A stretch of 64,000 nt of DNA from Gimesia aquarii (lineage in GTDB: Bacteria > Planctomycetota > Planctomycetia > Planctomycetales > Planctomycetaceae). The position numbers and the translations under genes were made by a program. The stretch lies in NCBI RefSeq assembly GCF_007748175.1, contig NZ_CP037422.1:310001-374000 (forward strand), in the 5' to 3' direction. The notes beneath the pieces are model-generated. The model saw only the letters and a program-made list of their open reading frames with translations, was not told the DNA's origin and did no database searches. Shown here one piece after another: positions 1 through 10,570 of the stretch (its first letter is position 1; each line of letters begins with the position of its first letter).

Positions 1-1141
<1,141 letters not shown>

Positions 1142-2209
1142 ATGAGTTCGACTTCTCCAAACATAAAACAGAACACGGATCAAAAATCGTATGTGGAACT
1201 TCCTGTGGAATCGATGGACCCCCAGCTAAAAACAATACAGCCGGGGGGAGGAATCATTATCAATTTAGAAATGTTGTGGGGAAATTGGCGCCGATTTTGG
1301 TTGAAGACGTTTCGTCGTGGCTATGTAAATCAAATGGAAAACACTCGCAAAGGTGATTTTAATCCTTGTCCACATGATGTACTTGATCCACGTGATCTAA
1401 AATATTACGAAAATCAAGGAGGCTACTACTGGGATAAGAATGATGATCCTTTCGCTTACCGAAGTCGACTCCCTTTTGCCCGCGAAGGTCTGGCAGAACT
1501 GATTGTACTTTCGATTCTGTTTTTTGGAAGTGCCCTCCTTTGTATAGGACTTATTCTCACAAGCCAACTTCCAGGATTTCTTACAGCGATTGTCTGGTTA
1601 CTGGTTTTGACGTTGTGTTTATTCGGTATGGAAATCGTCTGGTTCTTTCGAAATCCCAAGCGTGTCGTTCCTGAAGGTGACGAGCTCATTGTTTCTCCTG
1701 CCGACGGTACTTTTGATACGATTGAAGAAATAGAGCATCATGATTTCATTGGCGGGCCAGCGATTGAAATTGGAATATTTCTTTCCATCTTTAATGTCCA
1801 CATTAACCGCATGCCTGTAACAGGTAAAATTATTAAACTTGCCTATAAACCAGGTAAATGCCTGAATGCCCTGCGCGCTGAATCGGCTCGTGAAAATGAG
1901 CGGTTAGAAATTTATTTACAAACGCCACATCCTGTCCTCAGACCCATGCTGGTTCAGCAAATTACCGGAGCGATAGCCCGACGTATTGTATGCCGACTGA
2001 AACCGGGAGACAAATTACGTAAGGGAGATCAGTTTGGAATGATTAAGTTAGGTTCACGAACTGTAATTGTATTTCCTAAAGAGGAAGGGTTAGAAATTCT
2101 GACAAAGCCAGGTGATAAACTGAAGGCCGGTTCTACGATTCTGGCACGATATGCATCATCTCATGACAAGAATCCGTCAGTTGCCGAGGAAATTAATGAA
2201 GAAGCGTAA
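1142..2209 (+). CDS. psd: Phosphatidylserine decarboxylase family proenzyme
   Basis: Psd converts phosphatidylserine to phosphatidylethanolamine at the membrane and matures by self-cleavage to give a pyruvoyl group. The 355-residue product has an N-terminal extension of about 115 residues, two adjacent hydrophobic helices near residues 118-165, and then the catalytic domain: SPADG near 183-187, the NVHINR histidine motif near 218-223, and the cleavage-site pair GS near 304-305 in KLGSRTVIVFP. The Asp-His-Ser set of the family is therefore present. No good Shine-Dalgarno precedes 1142, so a downstream ATG (for example 1211) could be the true start. It overlaps pssA, which makes the substrate for this enzyme, and the two genes supply consecutive steps of phosphatidylethanolamine synthesis. 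Confidence 0.9.
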   Translation: MSSTSPNIKQNTDQKSYVELPVESMDPQLKTIQPGGGIIINLEMLWGNWRRFWLKTFRRGYVNQMENTRKGDFNPCPHDVLDPRDLKYYENQGGYYWDKNDDPFAYRSRLPFAREGLAELIVLSILFFGSALLCIGLILTSQLPGFLTAIVWLLVLTLCLFGMEIVWFFRNPKRVVPEGDELIVSPADGTFDTIEEIEHHDFIGGPAIEIGIFLSIFNVHINRMPVTGKIIKLAYKPGKCLNALRAESARENERLEIYLQTPHPVLRPMLVQQITGAIARRIVCRLKPGDKLRKGDQFGMIKLGSRTVIVFPKEEGLEILTKPGDKLKAGSTILARYASSHDKNPSVAEEINEEA

Positions 2210-3083
2210 ACTGATTGCTGTACTTCCGACGTTGTTAACGTTGGGTAATGCCGCCTGTGGATTTGGTGCAATTACTTATGCGGCAAAAGTCGGTCCGGAA
2301 TACCTCGGTCAGGCTGCCAACGGAGGTGGATTAACCCGTATCTTGGGAACTTCCCCCGGAATATACAATTCGTTTGATAATCAGCATCTGTTTGTTGCAG
2401 CGGTTCTCATCTTTGTGGCGATGCTGTTTGATGCACTGGATGGCAGTGCTGCCCGCTGGGCCAATCAGACGAGTGAATTTGGAGCACAACTCGACAGCCT
2501 GTGTGATGCCATTAGCTTCGGAATAGCCCCCGCATTTCTAATGCTACAAATGGTTCAGTTCAGAACCGAGTACCATCCGCGGTTATTGTGGGTGATTGCA
2601 CTCCTGTTTGCTGTCTGCACGATTCTAAGGTTAGCTCGATTTAATGTGGAAACGGATGAAGACGACACTCATGAAGGCTTTAGCGGGCTCCCATCGCCGG
2701 CTGCAGCAGGAACTGTTGCCTCTTTTCCCATTGCGATGCGAGGGCTTCAGAGGTTGGCTGAAGATTCCGAACCGGAATCATTTGCACAGACAGTCTCTCT
2801 ATGGCTGATACCAGCTGTTGAAATGTCGCTCCCCTGGATTACGCTGGCAGTAGCCGCTTTGATGGTTACACGGATTCAGTATGCCCATGTGTTTAATCAA
2901 TTGTTCACAGGTCAACGTAGTCGAAGACACGTCATTCAGTTGGTTTTTTCCTTTGCATTGATTTTCCTGGTCCGCGAATTGGCGATCCCCGTTTTATTCT
3001 GTTATTTCGCGTTTTCCGCGCCAATTCATGCTTTTTGGGGAGAAGTTATCTCTGGGCGACTATACAAATCAAAACAAATCTGA
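2196..3083 (+). CDS. pssA: CDP-diacylglycerol--serine O-phosphatidyltransferase
   Basis: This integral membrane enzyme makes phosphatidylserine from CDP-diacylglycerol and L-serine. The CDP-alcohol phosphatidyltransferase signature DGx2ARx8Gx3Dx3D is present exactly, starting at LDGSAARW and ending at LDSLCD. It is followed by several hydrophobic segments. I chose the ATG at 2196 because GAGGA lies 5 bases upstream and the protein then begins MKKRKLIAVLPTLLTLGN, as usual for the family; a start at 2151 would add 15 residues without support. The gene overlaps the end of psd by 14 bases, which points to translational coupling. The product has 295 residues. A loop of about 35 residues separates the first two hydrophobic segments. 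Confidence 0.93.
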   Translation: MKKRKLIAVLPTLLTLGNAACGFGAITYAAKVGPEYLGQAANGGGLTRILGTSPGIYNSFDNQHLFVAAVLIFVAMLFDALDGSAARWANQTSEFGAQLDSLCDAISFGIAPAFLMLQMVQFRTEYHPRLLWVIALLFAVCTILRLARFNVETDEDDTHEGFSGLPSPAAAGTVASFPIAMRGLQRLAEDSEPESFAQTVSLWLIPAVEMSLPWITLAVAALMVTRIQYAHVFNQLFTGQRSRRHVIQLVFSFALIFLVRELAIPVLFCYFAFSAPIHAFWGEVISGRLYKSKQI

Positions 3084-3137
3084 GACACTAACACGTTTTA
3101 TCCCCTTATTTATCGAACCCCAAAGGTACTGCCACCG

Positions 3138-3755
3138 ATGTTTACGGGACTGGTCGAGGATCGGGGTACCGTTCAATTATTAGAAAAGAACGGCTCTGCT
3201 ATCGATTTAACTCTTGAGATTTCGGAGCTCATCACGAATGATGCCCACATTGGTGATAGTGTGGCCATTAATGGATGCTGCCTGACTGTTGTTGAAATTA
3301 ACTCGGGTACTCTTAAGTTTCAGGCAGGGGCAGAGACCCTTGAGAAAACTAACTTGGGACTGTTATCACAGGGTGACCAGGTTAATATTGAACGTCCTTT
3401 GGCAGCCGATGGTCGCTTGGGAGGCCATTTTGTTCAAGGGCACGTCGACGGCGTTGGTTCGATCAAGTCCATAGACAGGGATGGTGAGTGGATCACCATG
3501 TGGTTTGAAGTACCTGAAGCACTTTCCCTGCAAATGGTACCTAAAGGATCGGTCACAGTAGATGGAATTAGTTTGACCATCGTGGAATGCCAACCTGCTA
3601 CTTTCAGTATCGCGTTAATACCGCATACACTGGAAGTAACCACACTAGGTCAAAAACAGATTGGCAGTGTTGTGAATATCGAAACGGATATACTCGGGAA
3701 GTATGTGCAAAAACTGATTCCCTTAAAACTTGATGGTTTCAATGAAAGACAATGA
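3138..3755 (+). CDS. ribE: Riboflavin synthase, alpha subunit
   Basis: Riboflavin synthase dismutates two 6,7-dimethyl-8-ribityllumazine molecules to give riboflavin. The 205-residue product starts MFTGLVEDRGTV, the nearly invariant family N-terminus. It shows the two tandem lumazine-binding repeats: INGCCLTVVEI with GGHFVQGHVDG, then VDGISLTIVE with the LIPHTLEVTT segment. Length is normal for the family (about 200-215). It lies 54 bases after pssA and overlaps the start of rsmA by 14-23 bases depending on the rsmA start, so it is probably part of the same transcript. No FMN riboswitch is visible ahead of it. Confidence 0.96.
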   Translation: MFTGLVEDRGTVQLLEKNGSAIDLTLEISELITNDAHIGDSVAINGCCLTVVEINSGTLKFQAGAETLEKTNLGLLSQGDQVNIERPLAADGRLGGHFVQGHVDGVGSIKSIDRDGEWITMWFEVPEALSLQMVPKGSVTVDGISLTIVECQPATFSIALIPHTLEVTTLGQKQIGSVVNIETDILGKYVQKLIPLKLDGFNERQ

Positions 3756-4662
3756 TAGGCAGACTCGATCATATTTAATGCAGCTTTTTGAGCAGCATGG
3801 TTTTAACCCGCGCTCTGATTTGGGACAAAACTTTCTGATAGATCTGAATATTATTGAGTACGTTGTCGATCATGGCCATATTCAACCGAACGACATTGTG
3901 CTGGAAGTTGGTACGGGAACCGGAGGAATGACGACCTTTATGGCCCAGCAGGCAAAACATGTTATATCAGTCGAATATGATCAGAATATGTATACGCTGG
4001 CGAGTGAAGCCATTCAAAACTACCAAAATGTCACACTGCTCAATTGCGACGCATTAAAAAATAAAAATAACCTGTCGCCTCAGGTGCTATCTGCGATTGA
4101 TGAACAACGAGAGGCAAATCCTGGTAGTCGTCTCAAGCTTGTGGCTAATCTGCCTTACAATATCGCAACTCCCATTGTCTCCAACCTCGTGGCTTCTGAC
4201 CTTCCCTGGGATCGCATGGTGGTTACGATTCAATATGAGCTTGGATTGAAGATGTCCTGCAAACCTTCGACTTCTAACTACGGTGCCTTGTCGGTTTGGT
4301 TACAGTCACAATGTTTCGTCAAGCTTCTCAAAAAGTTAGGCCCCACTGTATTTTGGCCTCGACCGAAAGTCGATTCCGCCATCGTGCAATTAACTCCGAA
4401 TCCACCACTCAAGAAAAAGATTAGAGATCGAGTTTTCTTCCAGGATTTTCTGAGGCGCGTGTTTCAGCACCGACGAAAGTTGATGCGTAGTACACTCGTT
4501 AGCATGTATAGCAAGCAACTATCTAAGTCTGAAGTGGATTCTATTTTATTAGAGCATGGGATCGTGAAAGAAAAAACACGCGCGGAAGAACTTACCGTTC
4601 CTAGCTTGATTGAATTAGCGAACGCATTTCATGAGCAAGTTACACAGAAAGCAAACGTTTAA
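3733..4662 (+). CDS. rsmA: 16S rRNA dimethyladenosine transferase RsmA/KsgA
   Basis: RsmA dimethylates two adjacent adenosines near the 3' end of 16S rRNA during late small-subunit assembly, using S-adenosylmethionine. The product has about 309 residues. It contains DLGQNFLIDLNII near the N-terminus, the SAM-binding motif VLEVGTGTGGMT, and the catalytic NLPYNIATPIV motif (NLPY). The C-terminal domain shows the RPKVDSAIVQL and FQHRRKLMRSTL segments. The start is uncertain: 3733 and 3742 are both in-frame ATGs inside the end of ribE, and neither has a strong ribosome-binding site. Overlap with ribE indicates coupled expression. About 110 bases of AT-rich sequence then separate it from guaB. Confidence 0.94.
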   Translation: MVSMKDNDRQTRSYLMQLFEQHGFNPRSDLGQNFLIDLNIIEYVVDHGHIQPNDIVLEVGTGTGGMTTFMAQQAKHVISVEYDQNMYTLASEAIQNYQNVTLLNCDALKNKNNLSPQVLSAIDEQREANPGSRLKLVANLPYNIATPIVSNLVASDLPWDRMVVTIQYELGLKMSCKPSTSNYGALSVWLQSQCFVKLLKKLGPTVFWPRPKVDSAIVQLTPNPPLKKKIRDRVFFQDFLRRVFQHRRKLMRSTLVSMYSKQLSKSEVDSILLEHGIVKEKTRAEELTVPSLIELANAFHEQVTQKANV

Positions 4663-4773
4663 GAATTCAATGCTGATTCAGGATTTATCTTAGAGATCGT
4701 TGATTGAAAATTAATCTGATAGTTAAAAAATAGAATAAGAAATAAATTAAAGAGACGCGTAAGGAGAGGACCA

Positions 4774-6258
4774 ATGGAAGATCGCATTATCTGTCAGGGA
4801 ATCACATTTGATGATGTACTGTTACAACCTGCTTATAGTGAAGTCATGCCTTCAGAAGTCAGTGTTGCCAGCCAGCTCACTAAAAATATCCCTCTCAATG
4901 TTCCTATCATCAGCAGTCCTATGGACACCGTTACCGAAAGCGATATGGCCATTGGGATGGCACAAGAGGGAGGGGTTGGCATTATCCATAAAAACATGAC
5001 TCCCGAACAACAGTCTATGCAGGTAGATCTGGTGAAGCGGAGCGAGCATGGTGTGATTGTGGATCCTGTGACACTACCACCGGAAGCGACAGTGGCAGAA
5101 GCTGCCGAAATAATGAAGCGCAGAAATATTGGTGGAGTACCTGTCACGAAAGATGGGAAACTTGCGGGGATTTTGACGAGTAGGGACTTAAGGTTTCTTG
5201 ATTCACCTGAAACCCGAATTTCTGAAGTGATGACGAAAGAAAAGCTTGTAACGGCTGCGGAAGATACGACGCTTGAAGAGGCTCAACGGATATTATTGGA
5301 AAATAAGGTCGAGAAACTTCTGCTGGTTGACGAAAATTATCAACTGAAGGGGCTCATTACGATCAAAGACATCGACAAGACGATGCAGTTCCCGCTGGCC
5401 TCGAAAGATTCAAGAGGTCGGCTACGAGTTGGGGCTGCCGTGGGTGTATTTGATTTTGAGCGAGCCGCTTTACTGATTGAGAAAGGGGTTGATCTCCTGG
5501 TTGTTGATAGTGCTCATGGCCATTCTGGCAATGTTGTGCAGACTGTGAGAGAAATCAAAGACCGATGGGACATCGATGTCGTCGCTGGAAATGTGGCTAC
5601 AGAACAAGGTGCCCGTGATTTGGCAGATGCGGGAGCGGATGCCGTCAAAGTCGGAATTGGACCTGGATCAATTTGTACAACTCGAATTATCTCAGGTGTG
5701 GGAGTTCCCCAGTTAACGGCCATTTCCAATGCGGCAAAAGCATTGGAAGGTTCGGGAGTTCCCGTGATCGCCGACGGGGGAATTCGTTTTAGTGGCGACA
5801 TCGCCAAGGCACTGGCAGCCGGTGCTCATACGGTAATGTTAGGAGGATTACTTGCAGGTCTGGATGAGAGTCCGGGCGAGTTGATTTTATATCAAGGACG
5901 TAGTTTTAAACGTTATCGTGGTATGGGATCAATGGGGGCAATGGTTAAAGGCAGTAGCGAACGTTACCGCCAAAGTTCAATCAAACAAGATGGAAAGGAC
6001 TCTGCTAAAAAACTCGTTCCTGAAGGAGTAGAAGGACGTGTCCCTTATAAAGGGCCACTTCAAAATCTGCTCTACCAGCTTGTAGGAGGACTTCGGGCAG
6101 GAATGGGATATTTAGGTGTCCAATCCGTCGCGGAAATGCGAACAGAGGCCAGATTTATTCAAGTCTCTGCAGCAACGGTTAGGGAGAACCATCCGCATGA
6201 TATTTCAGTCACTCAGGAAGCACCAAATTACACGGCCGAACATTTACCAATGGAATAA
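4774..6258 (+). CDS. guaB: Inosine-5'-monophosphate dehydrogenase
   Basis: GuaB oxidises IMP to XMP with NAD+, the committed step of GTP synthesis. The 494-residue protein begins with [14 protein letters not shown], has a paired CBS module near residues 95-205 ([13 protein letters not shown] and [13 protein letters not shown]), and the catalytic loop [11 protein letters not shown] with the nucleophilic cysteine at about 301. The flap region follows, with the [14 protein letters not shown] segment. The ATG is preceded by AAGGAGAGGA at ideal spacing. Length matches the bacterial family. The 3' end overlaps the start of the next gene by about 62 bases. Confidence 0.97.
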   Translation: MEDRIICQGITFDDVLLQPAYSEVMPSEVSVASQLTKNIPLNVPIISSPMDTVTESDMAIGMAQEGGVGIIHKNMTPEQQSMQVDLVKRSEHGVIVDPVTLPPEATVAEAAEIMKRRNIGGVPVTKDGKLAGILTSRDLRFLDSPETRISEVMTKEKLVTAAEDTTLEEAQRILLENKVEKLLLVDENYQLKGLITIKDIDKTMQFPLASKDSRGRLRVGAAVGVFDFERAALLIEKGVDLLVVDSAHGHSGNVVQTVREIKDRWDIDVVAGNVATEQGARDLADAGADAVKVGIGPGSICTTRIISGVGVPQLTAISNAAKALEGSGVPVIADGGIRFSGDIAKALAAGAHTVMLGGLLAGLDESPGELILYQGRSFKRYRGMGSMGAMVKGSSERYRQSSIKQDGKDSAKKLVPEGVEGRVPYKGPLQNLLYQLVGGLRAGMGYLGVQSVAEMRTEARFIQVSAATVRENHPHDISVTQEAPNYTAEHLPME

Positions 6259-7438
6259 TGCTCGGCTACGATGGCTCATTGCTACAGTACTCACGCTCGG
6301 AATGGGTCCGTTTGCTATTGCTGATGATCCCTTCATTTCAGCAGATCCGTTTTCCTCGCGACCAGGAGCGTCTGCTCAAACATGGGAAGAGTTGAAAGGT
6401 CGCTCAGCAGAAAAACGCTGGGAGTCGATCTCACGAGAAAGCAAACGTGAGCTCAAAAAACAAAATAGAAAAGCGCGTAAAGAACAACGTAGATCAAACA
6501 AGAATTCCAACGAAATGGAATTCGTACCCGTATTTCGACAGATTCCTGATGATCTTCCTGATACCACCTCTGAGTCAGAAACGACTCTACCTGACTCAAC
6601 TGGTTTCAAGCCAATTCCTGATCAAAACAGTGATGCACCATTGACCGATGTTAGTACTCCAGATGAATCCTTCAAAACGATCGGTCTAGAAGAAAAACAA
6701 CCTGTTACTGACACGTCAACTACCAATCTAAAATTCAACAGCACAGAAACTGTGACTCCTGTTGAACAACCGGATAATACGGTTCCGATATTTCCCAATA
6801 CAAGTGGATCAGATTTTGTCACAACACAAAACCAAAAGAAATATGAAGACGCCGCAGCGGCTCCTCAGTCTGATGACCTGCTGCTTTCAACCGAAGACCT
6901 GGAAGATGAAGTACCACACTTGTTAAAAAAAATATCGGGCATCAAACCATTCTTTGATTATGAGCCGGATCCTCAAATTGCCGAAAAAGAGCCGTGTCGA
7001 AACCTCTGTCCCCGACCTGATGGGAAACCCTGTAAAATCAATGAAAGCGGGGGAGAAACCATTCTGGATTGTCCCCGAGAATTTGAATTAAGTCGCGAAC
7101 CTTATCAGGGACGCAATTTCTCAGAAAGTATTTATACCTGGGAAGCTTCCAATCTCAACTACAACCCACTCTATTTTGAAGATCCCAACCTGGAACGATA
7201 CGGTCTTTCACGAAAAGATTTGGTTCAGCCTTTTGTATCCATGGGACGGTTCACAGGTCAATTACTCGCACTACCATACAAAATGAGTATCGATCCGATC
7301 CGTAAAAAGATTTATCCATTGGGATACTATCGTCCGGGTGGATACACTCCTAAACGCATCAACGGAATTCCCTGGAATACTAAAGCTGCCATTACTCAAG
7401 GACTTACAGCAACTGGTCTTGTTTTCCTTCTGCCATAA
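6197..7438 (+). CDS. Secreted planctomycete protein of unknown function
   Basis: I cannot assign a function. The start at 6197 is favoured because AGGGAGA lies about 10 bases upstream; this places it 62 bases inside the guaB 3' end in another frame. The 413-residue product has an N-terminal hydrophobic stretch ([17 protein letters not shown]) followed by Asp, so it is probably exported. Next comes a basic segment with many Lys and Arg, a long Ser/Thr/Asp/Glu-rich low-complexity stretch (roughly residues 105-250), and a C-terminal domain with four cysteines and the segment [16 protein letters not shown] recall that C-terminal region as recurring in planctomycete secreted proteins, but this is memory and was not checked. 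A strong terminator follows. Confidence 0.85.
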   Translation: MIFQSLRKHQITRPNIYQWNNARLRWLIATVLTLGMGPFAIADDPFISADPFSSRPGASAQTWEELKGRSAEKRWESISRESKRELKKQNRKARKEQRRSNKNSNEMEFVPVFRQIPDDLPDTTSESETTLPDSTGFKPIPDQNSDAPLTDVSTPDESFKTIGLEEKQPVTDTSTTNLKFNSTETVTPVEQPDNTVPIFPNTSGSDFVTTQNQKKYEDAAAAPQSDDLLLSTEDLEDEVPHLLKKISGIKPFFDYEPDPQIAEKEPCRNLCPRPDGKPCKINESGGETILDCPREFELSREPYQGRNFSESIYTWEASNLNYNPLYFEDPNLERYGLSRKDLVQPFVSMGRFTGQLLALPYKMSIDPIRKKIYPLGYYRPGGYTPKRINGIPWNTKAAITQGLTATGLVFLLP

Positions 7439-7480
7439 ATCAACGGTGGTTGCTCAAGCATACTAATTTCGATATTCTCT

Positions 7481-7522
7481 AAACACACCTTGGCCAACTC
7501 GTTCAAGGTGTGTTTTGTTTTT
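7481..7522 (+). terminator. Rho-independent terminator after the guaB-linked secreted gene
   Basis: AAACACACCTT (7481-7491) pairs perfectly with AAGGTGTGTTT (7505-7515) around a 13-base loop, followed by a T-rich tail. It closes the guaB/6197 transcription unit. Confidence 0.87.
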
Positions 7523-7568
7523 GAATCCACTGCTAGTTTTGAGCGACAGAGGGAGTAAACTCTGAATT

Positions 7569-7976
7569 ATGTCTAATGACCCTGTCAACAATGTCTCTTC
7601 TGCTTCCCAGGCATTAGCCAATGATATTATTCAACGCGTTGCCAAACTGGTCAAAGATGCGGAAGCAGAAACCAGGCCACTCGAACTTGATCCCTATCGA
7701 AGTCAGTTGTTTGAGTTGTTCGTTATGGCTGATGCTGCTGGGTTTGTCTCAGAAGAAGCCGAGATTGATCTTACTGCTGACAATCTCTGTCGAGAACTGG
7801 CAAAGCACTGGGGATTGAAGTCAGCTACACAAGACGCAATGGAAGCACAATCAAAACTCCCACCGGAACATGTCAACAAAATGCGTACACTCTGGTCGGT
7901 ATTGAGACTCTGGATGGAATGGGATTATGCCTGGAAACGTTGGGAAGAGTTTCATACTAGTGATACACATCGATAG
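7569..7976 (+). CDS. Small soluble protein of unknown function
   Basis: I do not recognise this gene. The 135-residue product has no signal peptide and no membrane segment. It is helical and acidic in appearance, and ends with a tryptophan-rich stretch (LRLWMEWDYAWKRWEEF). The ATG at 7569 has a purine-rich AGAGGGAG about 13 bases upstream, further away than usual, enclosed in a small CAGAG/CTCTG inverted repeat that could bring it closer. The gene stands alone between a terminator and a 420-base gap, so context says little. Codon use looks like its neighbours. Confidence 0.75.
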   Translation: MSNDPVNNVSSASQALANDIIQRVAKLVKDAEAETRPLELDPYRSQLFELFVMADAAGFVSEEAEIDLTADNLCRELAKHWGLKSATQDAMEAQSKLPPEHVNKMRTLWSVLRLWMEWDYAWKRWEEFHTSDTHR

Positions 7977-8397
7977 GCATTAGTCATTTGATTTAACAGG
8001 GAACACTTGTCGTATTTGTCTTTCAAACAAAACAGGGTTGACTTGCTCAAGTCTCCCGGAAAACTCTTTTTGGGCCATAAAAACCAGTATTGATTTTGCG
8101 ATTGACTCTCAGCTGCGCCTGCTTAAATTGCGTGATCTGCGTCGCGCGCGAGAGAGAGAAAGAATTTTTTAGTGCACCCCTTTCTCCCAGTAATTAATTT
8201 TTAGTGATAACCTCACTTGTTTTTGTGAATCGGGTAGTGCTTACAGCTAACTAGTTCCTAGTTCACAGTCTCATTTTCGTTGTTATCAAACTTGTTCATG
8301 ACATATTCACTCCTTTTCATCCGTCTCTCAATTCATATCAATTCGCATTCGCGCAGGATTCAAAAAGAGTACGATCTGCCAAACCGCCGATAATTAT
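7977..8397. other. 420-base gap without a recognisable gene
   Basis: Region between convergent genes. It contains the palindrome-like GACTTGCTCAAGTC at 8040-8053 and a short GCGCGCGAGAGAGAG purine run near 8135-8160. I found no tRNA, no RNA family and no ORF I would support. Confidence 0.5.
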
Positions 8398-9522
8398 CTA
8401 TGAACGGAACGAGTGATACCAGAATTGTTCGATTTGCTGGCTGGCGCGTTCTTGGGTAAAAAGTTCCAATGCGCGCTGTCGCCCAGCGAATGCCAGATTC
8501 TTTAATAGATCCTGATCGTTCAAGCTCTGTTCAACGGCCTTTGCTAATTGTGCGGGGTCGTTTGCTGCAACGAGTAGTGCAGAATTTTCATGCTGCACAA
8601 TCTCTCTGGTTCCACCAACATCAGTCGTCACGATTGGTAACCCACTGGCAAGAGCTTCCAGCAAGACTCTGCCTAGAGGTTCCTGTTTGGCCGGATGGAT
8701 TAACAAATCGGCTTCGTTCATTAATCGATCAATATCTTCCCGGTATCCCAGGCGATGCAGGCGGCCTTGTAAAATCGGGGTTTCGAATGCCGTACTGACT
8801 GCTTGATCGAAGTCGATACTCTCCTGTTTTTGAGAGTGCCTCTCTCCGACTAACAGAAAATGTAAGTTCTGGTGTCCCCGCTCTGCCAGAATGGTGGCTG
8901 CTCGTGCCAAAATATCCTGGCCCTTGCGTAAGCCGATTTGGCCAATGGTCAAGCAGAGTCGATCATCATTTTTCAGTCCTAGTTCCTGTTTGAGAATTCC
9001 CGTTACAGGACGTGGTTGAAAGCGATTTGTATTCACACCGTTATAGCAGACCGTTACTTTTTCCGGCTGAAGGCCCTGGGCAATGTGAAACTTTTTTGTT
9101 GCCTCGGATACCGCGACTAAACGTTGATTCTGATTCAAATCCCGTATCGCCGCTTTGCTGAGTTTGATGATATCGCGTAAGTGTCCTGAACAGGGAACAG
9201 GAATCTGTTCAGTCAGCGCACCTGTAAGCCGCGACATGGAAAGACTGTTGGCATGCAGCAAATCAAAAGCATCTGATTTCAAAATCGGTACAATTTGTAA
9301 GGCCAACTCTTCACGCGACAGACGCCGCCCTCGTTCATTATGAAATGAAATGGGATGATATTCTATGTTTAACTGCGCAAGCTGTGAATGTAACAAGCCG
9401 TCTGCAGGGCAGAACGCACTGAATTCAAATGAACATTGATGCAGCTGAGAAAGTACGGCGAGCATAGAGTGTTCGCCCCCATTCAATGAACCAAACTCAA
9501 ATAAGAGGGCTATGCGTTTCAC
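8398..9522 (-). CDS. Glycosyltransferase, GT4 (group 1) family
   Basis: A retaining GT-B glycosyltransferase that probably transfers a sugar from a nucleotide donor to a glycan or lipid; the acceptor cannot be told. The 374-residue protein has the N-terminal Rossmann half with a glycine-rich FGSLNGGEHSM loop. Its C-terminal half has the LTIGQIGLRKGQDIL strand-loop and the donor-binding EX7E motif in EPLGRVLLEALASGLP, followed by VVGGT-like TTDVGGTREIV. There is no signal peptide. The start at 9522 lies 3 bases after the stop of the upstream isomerase-like gene on the same strand, so the two are probably co-transcribed and may be coupled. No other polysaccharide gene is close by. Confidence 0.88.
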   Translation of the reverse strand: MKRIALLFEFGSLNGGEHSMLAVLSQLHQCSFEFSAFCPADGLLHSQLAQLNIEYHPISFHNERGRRLSREELALQIVPILKSDAFDLLHANSLSMSRLTGALTEQIPVPCSGHLRDIIKLSKAAIRDLNQNQRLVAVSEATKKFHIAQGLQPEKVTVCYNGVNTNRFQPRPVTGILKQELGLKNDDRLCLTIGQIGLRKGQDILARAATILAERGHQNLHFLLVGERHSQKQESIDFDQAVSTAFETPILQGRLHRLGYREDIDRLMNEADLLIHPAKQEPLGRVLLEALASGLPIVTTDVGGTREIVQHENSALLVAANDPAQLAKAVEQSLNDQDLLKNLAFAGRQRALELFTQERASQQIEQFWYHSFRS

Positions 9523-9525
9523 GTC

Positions 9526-10500
9526 TCAATCAGCTTTGGTTTGTTGATCTAGTTTCGCTCTTAACACAGCTTCTTTGGTTTTTCTCAGGCCTGTCTGGGC
9601 GACGACGAGGGGATCTTGCTGCCAGTATTCCTTGTTGAATAATTCCAGCGACAAAACACCACGAAACCCGGCTTGATGCATGGAACGGAAAATTTCCGAC
9701 AAGGGAGCCACTCCATCACCAGGGTAAACACGGTGCGAATCGTTCATAGTTTCACGAGGAGGATTGGCGGGATAATCATTTACGTGAAAGACTTGCACGG
9801 CCGATCCACTCAATAAACCCAGGCCTGCAAAATCGGAGCCTCCCTTAAAAATGTGGTAGACATCAGGTAATAAACAGGCTTTGGGATGTCCACTTTCAAT
9901 GGCAACAAACATTGATTCGCCTAAGCGTGAAAGTGATTTTGAAAATCCCCAGACTTCTACTTGAGGTACCACTTCCATCTGATCGCCGAGTTCCAATAAT
10001 GCGCGATAACGTTTTGCTGCTTCAAACAAATTGAGGTCACTCTGTTTGGTGGCGCCGGTAGGAGGAGCGGCGATACGAACTCCATCAATTTGACGCAGTG
10101 TATCCATATCCCGCTTGGCCTGTTCCAGACCTTTTTGACGTTTCTGATCATCGTCCAAGATCCATTGCGCAAAACCGATGGCACTTTCGACAGTCAAGCC
10201 AGAATCTTTGATGCGTTTTCGTAAGTCGGATAAGGAACCACCCTGTTGGACATACACGTCGATATCACGCATCCAGGGTTCAATAGAATCGTAACCGGCT
10301 TTGGCTGTCAGATCGATTTGTTCAACAATTCCCAGCTTCTGACCTCGAATCGTACTGGTATTGAAACAGTAGCCAAATGGCTCGGCTGTACTACGTTTAC
10401 GAGCAGGGCTCGTGGAAGCATAGGTGGTGGTAGAAAATCCGGCAGCCAGGGCAGTTCCTGTTGCCGCCAGTAATTCTCGTCGGTTGAGGTTGGTTTGCAT
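9526..10500 (-). CDS. Exported sugar phosphate isomerase/epimerase-like TIM-barrel protein
   Basis: Member of the xylose isomerase-like TIM-barrel superfamily, which acts on sugars or sugar phosphates; the substrate is unknown. I chose the ATG at 10500 because the protein then begins MQTNLNRRELLAATGTALAAG, a Tat-like signal (RRELL followed by a hydrophobic stretch); a start at 10509 would place a GGA too close. The barrel shows typical segments: GYDSIEPWMRDI, a metal-ligand-type strand at EVWGF, LLPDVYHIFKGG, VFHVNDYP, and GVLSLELFNKEYW near the C-terminus. The product has 324 residues. Planctomycetes carry many such exported isomerase-like proteins. It is the first gene of a pair with the glycosyltransferase downstream. 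Confidence 0.83.
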   Translation of the reverse strand: MQTNLNRRELLAATGTALAAGFSTTTYASTSPARKRSTAEPFGYCFNTSTIRGQKLGIVEQIDLTAKAGYDSIEPWMRDIDVYVQQGGSLSDLRKRIKDSGLTVESAIGFAQWILDDDQKRQKGLEQAKRDMDTLRQIDGVRIAAPPTGATKQSDLNLFEAAKRYRALLELGDQMEVVPQVEVWGFSKSLSRLGESMFVAIESGHPKACLLPDVYHIFKGGSDFAGLGLLSGSAVQVFHVNDYPANPPRETMNDSHRVYPGDGVAPLSEIFRSMHQAGFRGVLSLELFNKEYWQQDPLVVAQTGLRKTKEAVLRAKLDQQTKAD

Positions 10501-10515
10501 GAAGATCATTCCAGT

Positions 10516-10560
10516 AGGTTGATAGCTTAGGTTTTTCTTTCTTCTAAGCTATCGCAACCT
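10516..10560 (-). repeat. Strong inverted repeat between the NTPase and isomerase genes
   Basis: AGGTTGATAGCTTAG (10516-10530) is the reverse complement of CTAAGCTATCGCAACCT (10544-10560) apart from a 2-base CG bulge, with a 13-base T-rich loop on the plus strand. It lies after the stop codon of the NTPase gene and 16 bases before the start codon of the isomerase gene. No U-run follows on either strand, so it is not a textbook terminator. It could be a processing signal, a weak terminator or a protein-binding site. Confidence 0.7.
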
Positions 10561-10570
10561 CTGACCATTT

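Noticed and set aside
8040-8053. GACTTGCTCAAGTC palindrome-like sequence
   Set aside because: Isolated, six-base arms, no linked gene control context.
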